Assembly: GCA_013398275.1 (NCBI GenBank)
Contig: VZSE01006608.1
Span: forward strand, 630,347 to 694,346
Source: Promerops cafer
Taxonomy: Eukaryota > Chordata > Aves > Passeriformes > Nectariniidae
DNA length: 64,000 bases
Direction: 5' to 3'
This document shows, piece by piece, positions 35,301-48,000 of this stretch (its first letter is position 1; the number at the start of each line of letters is the position of its first letter). A program made the position numbers and the translations under genes. Below the pieces are notes generated by a model. That model did no database searches. It saw only the letters and a program-made list of their open reading frames with translations, and was not told the origin of the DNA.

Positions 35301-38300
35301 TTAACCCCTTCACAGGCCATGCACATGGACCAAAAATTGCTGTCCCACTGCCTTCTGTAAAAAAAACCCTTTTCATTTAAAGTGAGAAGAATGCTCTGAT
35401 CATGCTTTACGAGACAAAAATCCATTTTGTTTATAAGGGGTATTGTACTGCCCAATGCTGTAAAAATGGCAGGGGCAAGTGGAGGAGTGCACAGAATAAA
35501 ACTGTACAGTGAGAATGCTGTGAACAACAACCACCTTTTCCTCCCTCCAAGTATCAACAGTCACTGGTGTGTCTGTGGGATTAGACAGGTGTATTGAAGA
35601 CTTCACTCTCAGATTGAGGGATCTACATGACCTATATATTATCTAAACCCCATCTTAGATATTCATAACTTCTCTTGGACCTCCATCTAGGTCTTTATAC
35701 TTCAATAAGCAACTGGGAGAACTACTGATTACATAAATATATGCAAACTGCTAAGGGTGAATGTTTCAGAATATCCACAACTGGATTGCACTGTAACTGA
35801 GTTAACACAGACACAGTACACAAAATGTAAAACAGTCTTTGGAAAACAGTTAATCTCCAGAAGCAAAAAACCTAATAAATTCATGAGCTTTTACATATGG
35901 ACCATTTATTTCTCTTATAGATGTTTTCTTGTTGGCACAGTAATGAGCTTGCATTTGTCAAAAACAAGAAATCTATTTTACAATGGCATATGAAGTGTAA
36001 TGAGTATGAACTCACACAGTCACACTTACAGGCTGAAACTGTTGCTTGGGCATACAAGAGATATCACAAAATAAGCACCCACTCCCCCAAACCTTATGCT
36101 TTCAGGTTTCATGGTGATTTAGAATGTCTGCCACCTGGCTATTGTTTTGCTGTCTACCTCAGTGTTCTTCTATACAAGCAGCAAATCCCAATCAGTCTGT
36201 TTTTGCAACACAAATGCATGAGATTAGTGACTGCAGGAGCAAACAGAATCTGTTTAAATCCTGTAAGACAAGTGAATGATATTACTTCACAAGTATGAAA
36301 TCTGAGATCTCTTTGCCTTTAATTTAAAAAACCTGTACCTAATAATCACATTAAAGTCTGTTTGGCATGCCAGACAGCTTTTACTTTCTCTATTATTTTT
36401 ACAATTTGAATGTCCTTTGTAGTTACTGAAATTAATTTATGCCTTTCAGCAAATAAATTTTTTTTAAACTTTTTATCTATAAAGGTTGGTATTGTCAAGT
36501 ACAATATACTTCTATAATTTCACATCTAAGTTTTTTTTTTCTCAATTTTTGAATTCAGCAAAAGCTGACAATCATTACTATAAATCTTCATAAAGCTTAG
36601 CATTTGTCAAATCAAACAATACAATTTTTGCAGAAATAGTAGTATAGCAACTCCACTCCGTTCATTATTTGTACTATGTTGTAGAGTGTTCACAGTGCTT
36701 AGGAAATTCAAACATAACTTTTTTATTTTGTTTTAAAAGGTCAATTATTTCCTTAAGTATTGGCAGACAGGAATGAGAACTAACCCTGGAGCAACAAATT
36801 CAGCAAGGAAAATGGGTCAAAGAACAGATGTTTGGAGGATGACAGAGAGCAGTGGTACAGGTAACCAGGTCAGCAGGCAGGAATCCTGATTAGAGTTAAC
36901 TGAACTCCATTTCCCTTTCATAATCAAAATACTTGAAAACCTAATTTACAATAACAGCCAATTGCAATAAAAATTACTTAAAAAGCTGCAGAAGCTTTCA
37001 GTTGTGAAAGCAATAAGATTTCATTATACTAAGCCAGCTGAAAACCATCTTTAAAGGAAAGGATTGCTAAATTCCCTATATGCACATACTGAAGTGACAA
37101 TTAGCAATTTAAATAATTTAAATTATTAAACATACTGATAAAGTGAGCACAACTTAACCTCATCTATTTTGGGTCGATTATTCATTGGGTGTTAAAAGAT
37201 GTCTTCCTGAAGAGAGACAAGATAAATATGCCCTACATTTACCATGGCAGAAGTTAAAGTAGTAACCCTTCTTCCAGTATGTCTGTACCATGGCTACAAG
37301 CCTACCCTTGCTCTGAGGTGAAAAGCACAGGAATATGCTGCAAAAATATTTATGCTGGTATCACATGAGGCAGCATAAATAGAAACAGTAGAGCTGAATG
37401 AGCTCAGGGGCACTACAGCATGGCTGTAGCTATTTATTGCTGGATTTTGGCTGGCTCTTTCCCAGCAGCCTGCATCACACCGGGTGGATGTACTTGTTTG
37501 GACAGGGGATCTGGTAGATGTACCCATATAGTGGGCCTTACAGTAATCCTTATTTGAGCTGTGCTTTGGGAAATAACAATTAACAAACTAAATGTCTACA
37601 AAACACCAACTTGAATAGTAGTAGACAAGAAAAATGCTATTAGGAATTACTGAATTTAAGAAGTCAAGCTAAGGTATATCCAGTGATTACTGACCAACTG
37701 TGGTGACTATCTGGCTTTAATTCTACATTTTAAAAAGTGAATTCACACATGCTTCCAATTGCAGGGAAGGTTTTTTTTCTTCCCCTTTTCCTCCCAGGTA
37801 GCTTGCACTTGTTAGTGTAATCACAGACCATATGAAGAGAAGGATCTAACCTCAGGCAGAACCACTATATTGATGCTGTTTCTTGCAGATGTTTGTGTAA
37901 CCTGTTCTTAAAGGCCTACAAATATGGAGATTCCACAGCAGCTTATTCCACTGGTTTATCATCTCCGTTGTAATTCTTCGCCCTTCAGTGTCTAACTCTG
38001 CAGCCTCTGATTAAATTTGAAGCAATAACTTCTTGCCCTGTAAGACTAATACAGTGGACAACATCCTTCCTCATTATGGTTTTCTTTTTATGTAGTTGAA
38101 TACTTACATTCTCCATTACTTTTTTTTTTATTAGTTCAGCAACATTAATTCCTTCACAACCTTCCCTTGTAGGTAACATTTTAGGAACCTACTATTCTCA
38201 TCTGGACTCTTTCTATCAAACCACATATTTAAGTGCAATACTGAAAACTAGACACAAACTAAGGATGTAGTAAGTTAAAACAACACCGTGAAGCTGAAAA

Positions 38301-41300
38301 GTTAAAAAAAAATCAAGAACACTCTCCTCAAGTTGCTGCTTCACACTGCTTAAAATTTACAAGTGGAAACACAGTCAGATGTAGTAAGAATTTATTTCTT
38401 TAAAAAAATAATAGATTTGAGACAAAATAGAATTTCTTTGGGGTGGTTAGAGGGAGTGAATTTCATTGATGCTCTTCCGATATATATGAATGGTTTCAAT
38501 TTATTCTTTAAAAAGTTTTGAGATTTTTTCCTAACTTTTTTTTTTGCTGAGGAAGAAAGCTTTGAGACAGGAGCAACAATGGAGACAACATTTTTGACTG
38601 GATTACTCTGAGTTATTTTTATTAGTATCTATTTAGCTAATCTACTATTAAATAAGGTCTGAATGCATAAAATCACTCAGAAACATGCAGATTGTACCTT
38701 ATCAATCCTTTTTATCATAATTCTCTAACTGTGAAAGAAAAACCAAGCCTTACTGCTCTTGATGCTTTGCAGGAGAAGAAAGAAGCAGACACTAATCTCA
38801 AGCTTTTACGACATACTTCCTACACTAGAAAATGTTAGAAAACCAAATTCAAATTCGTCCTTGAATGTTTTTCTTTTTTAAGACCTAGTACATTTGCTAG
38901 ATAATAAGTTATTTCAAACCCCCTCTGGCTTGACTCCTGTTAAACCAGCTGTAAGCAAGGCATTCCCAGCCTCTGCTACACAGGCTGTTTCAAGGCAGCA
39001 CCTTGTACACCAGACCTTATCTCCTTGCCCTGCTCCCAGCAGAAGCATGGAACAGCTGTTTGGGCAGCAAATGCTGCCTGCACAAGCAAACACCTTTTTT
39101 ACTGCACACAAAGTTTAACAACCCAGAAGTTTCTCCTGCAGCTTTACCATAACATTTCTTATCTAATTATGGTGACGCCCAAACAAAATAAGAATCTTGC
39201 TGTAAATTTAGATTCTATGTTATCTTCAAGAAATATACAGGGTAAGTTGTACATCTTATTGAATATTGAAATCTTACTGAATGGATATATATTTCACCAT
39301 TTCTAGTACCGATGCAGTAACGATCTGAGACCCAAAGAAGTTCCCATGAAGCTTTTGTTTAAAACATTCATTTTATAAAACTTTCATTTTTGTTTCCTCA
39401 TAATACTTAATTGCTGCAATTCTGTGTAATGCAATGATAAAAGTAGCAGAAACTCTAATAAATTAGTTTCTGTCAGGAAAGTGACCTAGCACTAGTAGCA
39501 GTTGAGAATTTTTAGAGAAGAAAAACTTGTGTGGAGAACAATTACATCATACAGTTGGAGGTTACTAGAAGTAAAAAGGATTACACTCAGACCTTTCTCC
39601 ACACATAAAAATCCTGGAGATTCCTTTTTTCATACAAGAAAATGACAGCTCTTAGAAGAATCACATTTCTTTCATTTCTCTTTCCTACTCACTGAAACAA
39701 AACAGCATGTTGCTGAGGTTGTTTCATCTAATGGAAAAAACAAGTGAGCTTTGTTTTTTTCTTTCCACTACTTGGATGTGTGCAAGTAGGATGGCCAAAT
39801 ATATTACACAAAGGACTCTTAATACACCCAAGTCAAGGAATAAAGCAGACAGTGGGTGCAAAAGGCAATCTGAAGATAGTGTTAGTTTTGTAATGGATGT
39901 ATGTAGAACCATTCCACATGTCCGTACTATCTGTATCAAGATAATAAAATTTTCCAAACCAATCTCAAAAGCTCTTTGCCATGAACACTCTATACTAGCA
40001 ACATATGTGAAATATTTTTGCTGTTAATATCAGTAAAATGTAGCATCGTTTTAATAAAATCACTCCAGTTCATTCCTAGTATGAATACTTCAAGTATGAA
40101 CACCATAAACCTTAAAAACCCTAATTTCCTTTGATTAGCAGTTAACTTCTTGCTTACATACACTATTTTGCAAACAATTAATTGTTCTAAAATTAGACTA
40201 CTGCAAAAGACTTACTTTTTTTAGTATATGTATCAGAACAGTATAGGTGCATTAAAACTTTAAAAGTAAGTTCTAAAAATATCTTTTTGTGATTATATCA
40301 ACAATGAAGAAAAAATTTAAGAAGTACACAAATTTCCCAGAGGGCTATAATATTTCACTGTAGTCAGTGGCTTTGTTTCCCATTATTTAAGATAATTCCT
40401 GAAATATGATAAATAAAGAACATCTAATCTCAAAATGTACATGAACAGATTTAAACCTTATTCTCATTAACCCCTACAGAGCCTATAAAATAGGGTCAGC
40501 TGAAAGAGCTTTCAAATGGTCCTCAGTAGACACTGCAACATGTTCTAGTGATCTATTGCTTGAAAAGGAAAAGTCTTTTACAGCCTAGCCCCTAAGGGTT
40601 TTAAGATCATAACACTTAAAAAATGTAAGTACAAGCTTGCTTTGGTATCTGGTACATACTATAAAATATGAATTAACAAGGACATTAATTATTTTACATA
40701 ATATAATTTTTAAGCATGCTATAATACTGAAAAAGGCACTAAAACAGTATCATACACATTACTCATTTTAAAATTTGTAAAGATATTTCTGCTTAATTAA
40801 TGGAAACCACCTGTCTAAACACCATTAGCTCACAGGCATTTTTTAAGGACTGGCTTGAAACAGAGATGTAATCTTTAACCAAGTCACACAAACATTCACT
40901 TGCAGTGAAAGGAGGTTGCTACAAAACCTGCAGCACATTGTTTTTCTGTTATTGGGTTACAGTAGCTGAAGTTTGTAAGCACCAGAATCCCCCATCCAGC
41001 TGATCAGTTACAGCTGTTAATTGTGGAGGGAGAGACTGGCTGACATCTGCTTCTTGCATAGTTAGTTAATGGTTCACTTCCAGGTCCTAAAAGGATTGTA
41101 GCTCCTCTCAAAAGACAATGTCGGCCCCCATATACGTCTGCCTTCCACCCTGCCTGTCTTGTTCTGGTTTGTCATCCTCTACACAATGCAAATCTGAGTG
41201 AACTCACATCTGCCACTGATCGACCCAATTCGTGAGCAATCTTTTCCCATCGACCGGGGGTCCCCCCTGGGAACTTAACCATACTTCTTGTCAGCTGGCT

Positions 41301-41327
41301 CAGGTCCTCCTCTGTCCATTCAGGTGC
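26241..41327 (-). CDS. DNAJC1: DNAJC1 (ERdj1/MTJ1), C-terminal part, four exons
   Basis: On the - strand, joined exons 41327-41208, 28467-28419, 27962-27484 and 26309-26241 total 717 nt, giving 238 codons plus TGA with all phases consistent. DNAJC1 is an ER-membrane J-domain protein; its cytosolic C-terminal part carries two SANT (Myb-like) domains and has been linked to ribosome association and to binding serpins such as SERPINA3. The window shows SANT1 (APEWTEEDLSQLTRSMVKFP with GRWEKIAHELGRS), a linker rich in acidic and basic residues, and SANT2 (ELWTQNQQKLLEMALQQYPK with DRWDKIAKCVPGKSKEECIA), ending VQKKKMAKS. The J domain, signal and membrane segments must lie beyond the right edge. 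Identity rests on remembered homology to vertebrate DNAJC1 and on its position next to MLLT10. Confidence 0.95.
26310..27483 (-). other. DNAJC1 last intron, 1.17 kb
   Basis: Intron between the SANT2 exon and the terminal exon. It has a strongly strand-biased G/T tract (A/C on the coding strand) at 26402-26520, about 100-200 nt upstream of the acceptor. No other feature was recognised. Confidence 0.8.
26402..26520 (+). repeat. G/T-rich low-complexity tract
   Basis: The + strand is almost pure G and T with GTTT, GGTTTTTT and a short (GGTT)n run; the DNAJC1 coding strand is correspondingly A/C-rich. Confidence 0.85.
27484..27962 (-). CDS. DNAJC1: DNAJC1 exon: linker and SANT domain 2
   Basis: A 479-nt exon with acceptor cttacag and donor gtatga. 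It starts by completing Gly, then IIRLSELKTLAHNSKNFKVN, DHIITQRE, an acidic run (EEEVEEEG), a basic patch (RHRRRKIVK), EEKGRGRRQKDFDNTEQEEE, and most of SANT2. The mixed-charge linker is probably disordered. The Met-initiated frame further upstream reads through intron and is not a start. Confidence 0.95.
27963..28418 (-). other. DNAJC1 intron, 456 nt
   Basis: A short intron between the 49-nt exon and the SANT2 exon. I see nothing in it besides splice sites. Confidence 0.8.
28419..28467 (-). CDS. DNAJC1: DNAJC1 49-nt exon
   Basis: A small exon with acceptor catgcag and donor gtgtgt. It encodes VTLKAKQVKDSVTYTP plus one base of a Gly codon. It continues SANT1 (SVAD|VTLKAKQ), matching the vertebrate protein at this point. 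It is too short to be seen as an open reading frame on its own. Confidence 0.92.
29309..29612 (-). mobile_element. CR1 LINE 3' end
   Basis: The + strand shows the reverse complement of the classic avian CR1 3' terminus: ggcttgggttgaaagggacc, then gatcatctggttccaaccc, cttctctgggcaacc, cagtgtcccaccaccctcac and a run ending in the ctccagctctcttgtagctcc block. It is a 5'-truncated insertion, as most CR1 copies are. Confidence 0.9.
29717..29990 (-). pseudogene. Possible retrocopy 3' end (poly(A) signal plus A tract)
   Basis: On the - strand, AATAAA (29752-29747) is followed 13 nt later by an A-rich tract (29734-29717), the signature of a reverse-transcribed mRNA tail. The sequence upstream carries no frame I recognise and could be a retroposed 3'UTR; its upstream limit is arbitrary. 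It abuts the CR1 tail. Confidence 0.3.
37820..38280 (-). mobile_element. Old CR1 LINE 3' region
   Basis: The + strand is recognisable as a diverged reverse complement of the CR1 3' region of archosaur type: acctgttcttaaaggcctac, tggagattccacagcagctt, a 'ttcttgccctgtaagac' block, tcatctggactctttc and a diverged assay-like end. It is more decayed than the other CR1 pieces, so an older insertion. Confidence 0.8.
41208..41327 (-). CDS. DNAJC1: DNAJC1 exon: SANT domain 1
   Basis: A 120-nt exon of exactly 40 codons, phase 0 at both ends, with acceptor gttttacag and donor gtgagt. It encodes the first SANT repeat with the spaced tryptophans typical of the fold (PEWTEED and GRWEKIA). A T-rich tract on the coding strand lies about 100 nt upstream of the acceptor (41435-41451). 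Confidence 0.95.
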
Positions 41328-41764
41328 CTGTAAAACATTTGTAAAACATTCATTACACTGGAACATTGGACATTTATTTGCAAGGTAGTATATGGACAAA
41401 AAAATTACCTTTAAACAAATTAATCTAATAATGTAAAAAAAAAAAAAAAAATCTGGGTGTCTTCTCTGTGTCTTGTTGCTAAAAATAGATAAAAACAACA
41501 GACCAACAGCAAGGCACTAAAAATCCTGAACATTCAAAAACCGCATTTTGTCTATTATGTAGACTAGCACATTTAATTTCTATTAACTTTAATACAACAT
41601 ACATAACACAACACTATAAAATGCAGTAAAGGCAACATTCAACAATACTTTTATTAGATTATGGGGTTATGCAAAAATTAGATGGGCCCAAGTCCAATAA
41701 GAACTTCATCTGACTACTGCTGTAAAACATAACAAAAAATGTTTCTGCAAATCCATGAGCAACA

Positions 41765-43455
41765 AAAGGAGAGCTAAGGAGAATCTCCATCCTTTACTAG
41801 ACGCAGGCAGAAACAATGACACAGAGGTACTTCATACCTCCCTTTGGCCTCAGTCTTTAATGGAAAGATCCACTGGTCTCCACATACCCAGTCCCTGACC
41901 TGGAAGATGGAGCACAATGAAGCGCCCATAATCCAAGCAAAAATGGTCAGTGACCTGACACACACAAGTCCATGGGGCTGGATGGGATCCACCCAAGGGA
42001 ACTGAAGGAGCTGAATGAAGTACTCACTGAGTCCTTTTCAAATATTTACCAGCACACCCAGCTGACCGGGGTGGTCCCAGTTCAAAAGAGGTTTCCAAAT
42101 CCAATACCCATCTAGAGGACAGGTTAGAAGGAAGATCCAGGGAACTATAGGCCTGTCAGTCTGACCTTGGTGCCAGGGAAGGTCATGGAGCAGATCCTCT
42201 TGAAAACCATCACACGGCACATACAGGACAACCAGGGGATCAGGCCCAGCCAGCACAGGTTTGTGAAAGGCAGTCCTGCCTGACTGACCTGATCTCCTTT
42301 TCTGTGAGAAGATGACCCACTTACTGGATGAGTGAAAGGCTCTGGATGTGTCTACCTGGACTTCAGGAAAGCCTTTGACACCATTTCCCACGGCATCCCC
42401 TGCAGGAACTGGCTGCTCATGGCTTGGCCGGGTGCTCTGCTGGATGGGTAGGAAATTGTTGGGATGGCTGGGCCCAGAGGGTGCTGGTGAATGGAATTAC
42501 ATCCAGCAGTGTTCCCCAGGGCTCAGTGCTGGGACCAGTTCTGTTTAATATCTTTAGCAAGGATCCACATGAGGGGATCCAGGGCCCCCTCAGTGACTCT
42601 GCAGACACACTGAGCTGGGGGGGAGTGTTGATCTGCTGGAGGGCAGGAAGGCTCTGCAGGGGGATCTGGACAGGCTGCATTGATGGGGAAAGGCCAGAGC
42701 TCTGAGGTTCACCAAGGCCAAGTGCTTGTGCCTGGTCCTGCCCTTGGGTCACAACAACCCCTGCAGCTACAGGCTGGGGCAGAGGGGCTGGAAAGATGCA
42801 AGCTGGAAAAGGTCCTGGGGCTGCTGGCCAACAGCACCTGAACATGAGCCAGAGAGGGCCCAGGTGGCCAAGAGGCCAAAGGCATCCTGGCCTGGATCAG
42901 CAACAGCAGGACCAGGGCAGTGATCATCCCCCTGTACTTGGCACTGGTGAGGCCTCACCTCAAATGCTGGGTTCAGTTCTGTGCCCCTCAATTCCAAAAG
43001 GACATTGAGGTGCTGGAGAGAGTCCAGAGAAGGGCAATGGAGCTGGTGAAGGGTCTGGAGCACAGGCCTGATGAGGAGCAGCTGAGGGAGCTGAGGTTGT
43101 TTAGGCTGGAGGAAAGGAGGCTCAGAGGAGACCTTATTGCTCTCTACAACTACCTGAGATAGGAAGCTGTGGTGAGGTGGGGACTGGCCTCTTTCCCAGG
43201 TAATAAGATCTAGGACAAGTGGAAATGGCCTCAATTTGTGCCAGGGGAGCCTTAGATTGCATATTAGGAAAAGTTTCTTTGCCAAAAGAGTTTTTGAGCA
43301 TTGTAACAGATTGCCCAGGGGAAATGGTGGAATCGCCATCCCTGGAGGTATTTAAAAGACCATGTGGATGTGACACTTGGTGGGCTTCATAGAGCTGGAT
43401 TACTGGTTAGAGTCAATGATCTGAACAGCCTTTTGCAACCTAAATGATTCCATGA
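41765..43455 (+). mobile_element. CR1 LINE, long copy 1
   Basis: A 1.7-kb CR1 covering the end of the endonuclease-RT linker, the reverse-transcriptase region and the 3' end. Readable blocks are the DGIHP-type region near 41975, GKVMEQILL near 42180, YLDF.KAFDT as frameshifted pieces near 42360, SVPQGSVLGPVLFNIF near 42505, and IEVLERVQRRAMELVKGLE near 43010. It ends in the CR1 3' terminus (ttgcaacctaaatgattcca). Several frameshifts, stops and internal deletions show it is dead. It lies antisense to DNAJC1 transcription. Confidence 0.93.
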
Positions 43456-45030
43456 TTAAATCACAGTTTAAGACACAAAGTTTTAAACATTTCTTAATTG
43501 CCTAATATTTCTTTCAGCAAAGACACAGAAAATATCTCCATTTTGACATATTAGAAAAGCCTCTAAACGAAACAGAACAGTCATTTTAGCTTTTTGTCAC
43601 TATTACCATCCTGTGTTTAGCACTCTAGCATGAACCAGGAATGAAATCTGTTGACTCTAATATTCCATCAAGACAATTAAACAACACCCCTCCCCCCTCC
43701 CTAAAATGCAGTTATGCCACAAAACCAGACCGGATGCTTCCACTACCCAATAACCAAAAGATATAAAAATGTTTGACTCTAACTACGTGCCAAGCTGTTA
43801 ACAATGACTGTCTTCATAACGGCCAAATAAAAGTGAACAAAGCAAGGAACACACAATTAGAGCAGTTTAAGGCATGAAATCGCGGTTGCCTCAAAAGGCA
43901 AAACCCAGTAACCGTCTTTGACATTTGCAGCATGTTTGGCAACAACTGCAGAGCCAAATCTTTGTTATCATCAGTAGTTTGCCATTTTATTTATTTTTAA
44001 GGAATTCTTTATGACATACCTCTTCTAATCACCATTTCCGATAATGAACAGGCACGTATCAAGCGGTTTGCATTACAGAGCCATCAGCACAGAACAACAG
44101 TCAGAGGTGAGTGACCCCAGGGACCATCTCCACAACTACAGCAAAGCTTCTCCCTGACACTAATCCTGCCTGTCATTCTCCCACTGTGCTCTAACCACAC
44201 TGACATCCGCCCGCTGCACTGCAAGCTTAACGGGGCCCTTCCTGACTTTTTACTGTCTCCCCCAATCAATGGTTCAAGCGTGCTCTTTTCACCATGTCCA
44301 AATGGCAGCTTCACTCATAATCAAAGTGCACTGCTCCCGTTAAAGGGCTTCCCGAAAGGCTTCACCATTTGCATTCATTTGCAAAGCAAACTACTTTTAT
44401 TCACTTTGTTCTGCTATCAAGAGTGTTCCCTGAAGCAGATAAATTGGCATAAATACAACCTGCCACTTAAAAGACAGTAAATAATAGCCAATAGTAGCAA
44501 GGATTTTATCAATCATCCTGGTTTGGATCCATGTAGTCCTTTATTCAATGCTGAAAGCCTCAAACATTCATAGTTTTTAATACAAGAATAAAATGAATTA
44601 TGTCTGATGATTCAAACACAAGACGCTTAAGTAACGTGTATGTATTTGAGAGATCTCACACATACATTGCTTGCATTATACAATTACACCCTAGCCTGCA
44701 GAAGAAATGACGTACATAGAAAAATCTCCACATTGCAAAATAGCCTTATTACTTTTACTGGTTTAAACAAGTTAATATACTATGTACTTTTATTACATTA
44801 TACTCCATATAGCTACTTAATATGAAAATATTTCTCAGGGATTTTTGTAAAGAAAGATTTCCAGTGCTTAACATTCTACTTATAAAAATTTTTATCACTG
44901 TAATTTAAATAATGAATTCTTCTAAAGAATTCCTGTTAAAAGCCTTTTGTTTAGAAATCAAATTTCATACTTCAAAATTAGGGTTAATATGTGGTTGACT
45001 GTAATTTTCTATTTAATTTGTATTAAAACT
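43456..45030. other. Intron stretch with conserved-looking block
   Basis: Repeat-free sequence between the CR1 copy and a GT repeat. The part at 43860-44480 has CpG-containing, evenly mixed composition unlike its AT-rich surroundings and carries two adjacent octamer-like words (44367-44374 ATTTGCAT and 44377-44384 ATTTGCAA). It may be a regulatory element; no protein frame stands out. Confidence 0.45.
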
Positions 45031-45031
45031 T

Positions 45032-45067
45032 GGTGGGGGTTTTGTTTGTTTGTTTGTGGGGTTTTTT
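45032..45067 (+). repeat. G/T simple repeat
   Basis: A short GGGGGTTTTGTTTGTTTG-type run in the DNAJC1 intron, similar in composition to the tract at 26.4-26.5 kb. Confidence 0.8.
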
Positions 45068-48000
45068 AAAATAGATTCACAGCTACATTCACAGCTATTC
45101 TCTCTTACCATATCCAAAGCATATCTAAACAATTACACATGGAAATCAAGATGGTCTTTTCAGTGATATACAGATGTCGGAAGCTTTCTGCTAAGTTTTA
45201 TTTTCAGACTTTTTTGTAAGCTTTGATTTGCGCTCACAGTTTTACTAACCACTTGTAAATATTACAGAACTCTTGAGGTTATCTTCCTAAATAATGGACA
45301 AAACTACAATCATTCTGTAGATCCGTAGTTAATTACACAGCTAATTCAGGACACACAAATTCATTACCTACATTAAAATATCAACTTCTTAATCTTATTT
45401 CAAGCTGACAATAATTTTAGGATGTGAAGATCTAAAACATTTATAAATTTGGAAAATCTCGGAAAAAGCTTTTTTTTTTAAGAAAATCTACTCTCAACAG
45501 CAAAAGCTGTAAAGGAGCTTTTGTGAATTTGCAATTCCTCAGCAACAGTTAATTGTGTCTTTAGATGCAACAGCGCCTACTGTGATCCAAGTACTACAAG
45601 CAGCTACGAGGGTGGTCATGGTGTGAATGTATTCTCTCTGTTCTAATCTGTAGCCAACTGTAACTGCGAGAGTCAAATGAATGCATAAACATACTGCTTT
45701 GTCACCTAAAACCATGTGTGTCCAATATTACTGAAACACTGGGCCAAAATTCATCTCTACAGTAAAGCAATGGAAGACACCACATGGTGAGGGGACAGCT
45801 GTTGTTACTACACAAGCATTCAGATTTTGCATCCAAAAAGCCCCATTCTGGGATTAACTCCCCATACTGAATACAAAATTAAAAGTACAGAGTTATGGTC
45901 TAAAGTCTTTAAAATGAAAATAAGCTACAAGTGAAGATACAAAAAATTCATGGGATTCCCATAAATAATAATCCTTTAGCATGATTTATCATACATAGCT
46001 GGCAATATTGAGGGATTAGTTCACCCGAACCACCATGCATTTTCTATAGAAAAGAAATATGAATGCGGTTTACTGTGCAGCATCACTCTTACATGTGCAT
46101 CTGCACTTGGCAATTCCATCCCACCTCTTTCAGCATGACAGTTTTACACTATTAGGATTTTTTAAAATATGAGCAATACTATTTTCAATTACATTAAAAG
46201 CAAGTTTTAGACAACAAAGCATTTCCTGTCAAGATAAGTCTGACTCATTTAATCCTTTTAATAAGTATAAAACTATAAATGCTTTTATTGGTAAAATGGG
46301 AAAGTGGCTGGTATTTCAGTTTTTAAGGAGACTTTCAGAGTCATTTACAGTACCTTAACATTGAAATAATTTGATTTTTCTAGATTAAATTTTAGCTTTA
46401 GATAATTTCTTCCTGTCATCAATATACTGTATATTCAATTAAAATCACTGTTGTATGGAAGTTTGGCTAACGTTTCAATCTATTTAGAACTTTGTGCTAC
46501 ACTTAATTTACTTTTGGTGATTCACTGATTTTGAGCACATATAGTTCATGATCTTGCAAATAAAGCACGTGGCAGCATCTATTTAAAAATATCTCTACAA
46601 ATATTTTTAGACCAAGCGTCCTAGTAAAACTGTGGACAATTTTGCAAATCAGAAAACATTTAACCTACAAGATGTTGGTGTTTTGGTCCAGTAACTATGG
46701 AACAGAATGTGAAAGTTCTCCTATTAAATTTTTTGCTCATAATGTCTTATTTTTATCACAATATTCTTCTATATTGTTATAATTTCTTGCTTTACCTACA
46801 AGAAGTCTGAAGTCAGTCTTTAGTCTAATACACATTTGGCATTGTGATCTTGCTCTTGCTGAACACAAAGGGTCTTGCACCAGTTCTAAAGATCTGTTGT
46901 GAAGCTCTCAAGATCAGCTAAAGGGTATTAATGATCTGAACTCATATTCAAAGCCACATGTTCATATATAACTCTTTGGTCCTTCAAAGCTCTTACTCAC
47001 ATCCAACTTTCACCAGTACTGTTTTTATTAGGTGAGCCAACAAAAACAAAGACAGCTATGCAGTTTCAGAGCAATGGTCAGAGCAGGTCAGTAAGCACAT
47101 CATTTGTGCTCAGGGAATGCAGCAGCAGAAAACTTTGTGATAACAAGAAAGATTATGTTTATCATTCATTCTTTTCAGTCCCACCCTGCTCTGAAAAAAA
47201 CAGGGACCAGATGCACATATAGGAGTTAGATGAAGGCAAGCATATAGGCTACCTATGCTTCCCCTAATATTCTCCCAACTCCAATTATTTTCATCTCAAG
47301 CAATTTCTCTAGCCTGATTATTTTATCTATTTAGATTTATTTATCACAATTAATCTGTTTTCAGTTTTTTCCAGTTTCCCGTGAAACTGTGTAAACTTTC
47401 TGGATTTGCAACATCGTGTTCATGAGGAGCTGCACATACCTGCTACTCACTATACAAGAATTCAGCTTATTTTGTGTTTGAACCTGGCTCCCACTAGCTT
47501 TCATGACATCTGGCTCTTGGCTTTCAGAGAGTCACCTCCCAATAGTCTGCATCTACTGACTTCCATGTCACTTACAAATTTGTTCAAAATACCCCTCAAG
47601 AGTATTCCTCTGTAAGTTTTCTCTTTCTGGCTAAAGAGTTCTGATCTACTCAGCTGTAAAGCCATGTTACATACAATACTTCCCACGATGCCTTTTTCTA
47701 AACCACCTGCGATTCCATTGTAACCAACCTCTTTGAAATGAGGTACCAAACTGCACAGAGGAAGATTAATTGTAAGTTATACAGTGGAATAAGGATTCTT
47801 CTGTTTTGCTCTCTATTCTTTTATTAATAATTTCTAACAATTTGCATTGGTTTTTGGAATGATCCTGAGCTGATGTTTTCAATGAAGCCAGCACTGATAA
47901 CTCTTCAAGGATCAAGGTCAGCTCAGAGCTCATTACCTTGTGCATGAAATTTGGACAGTCATCCACTGTAACAACCTTTGCATCACTTTGTATTTAGATA

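Larger units (their letters stand above)
28468..41207 (-). other. DNAJC1 intron, 12.7 kb
   Basis: A long AT-rich intron between SANT1 and the 49-nt exon. It contains an antisense CR1 tail (29.3-29.6 kb), a possible retrocopy end (29.7-30.0 kb) and an older antisense CR1 end (37.8-38.3 kb). The remainder holds scattered short open frames without similarity I can name. Confidence 0.75.

Noticed and set aside
41172..41498. Extended open frame upstream of SANT1 with NKTQRRHPD, resembling the upstream DNAJC1 segment
   Set aside because: No donor follows it, a T tract separates it from the exon, and a good acceptor lies directly before APEWTEED; it is intron read-through.
42417..42845. 142-codon open frame, repeated exactly at 61425-61853
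   Set aside because: It is antisense to the CR1 reverse-transcriptase core; the exact repetition reflects the near-identical CR1 DNA, not a conserved gene.
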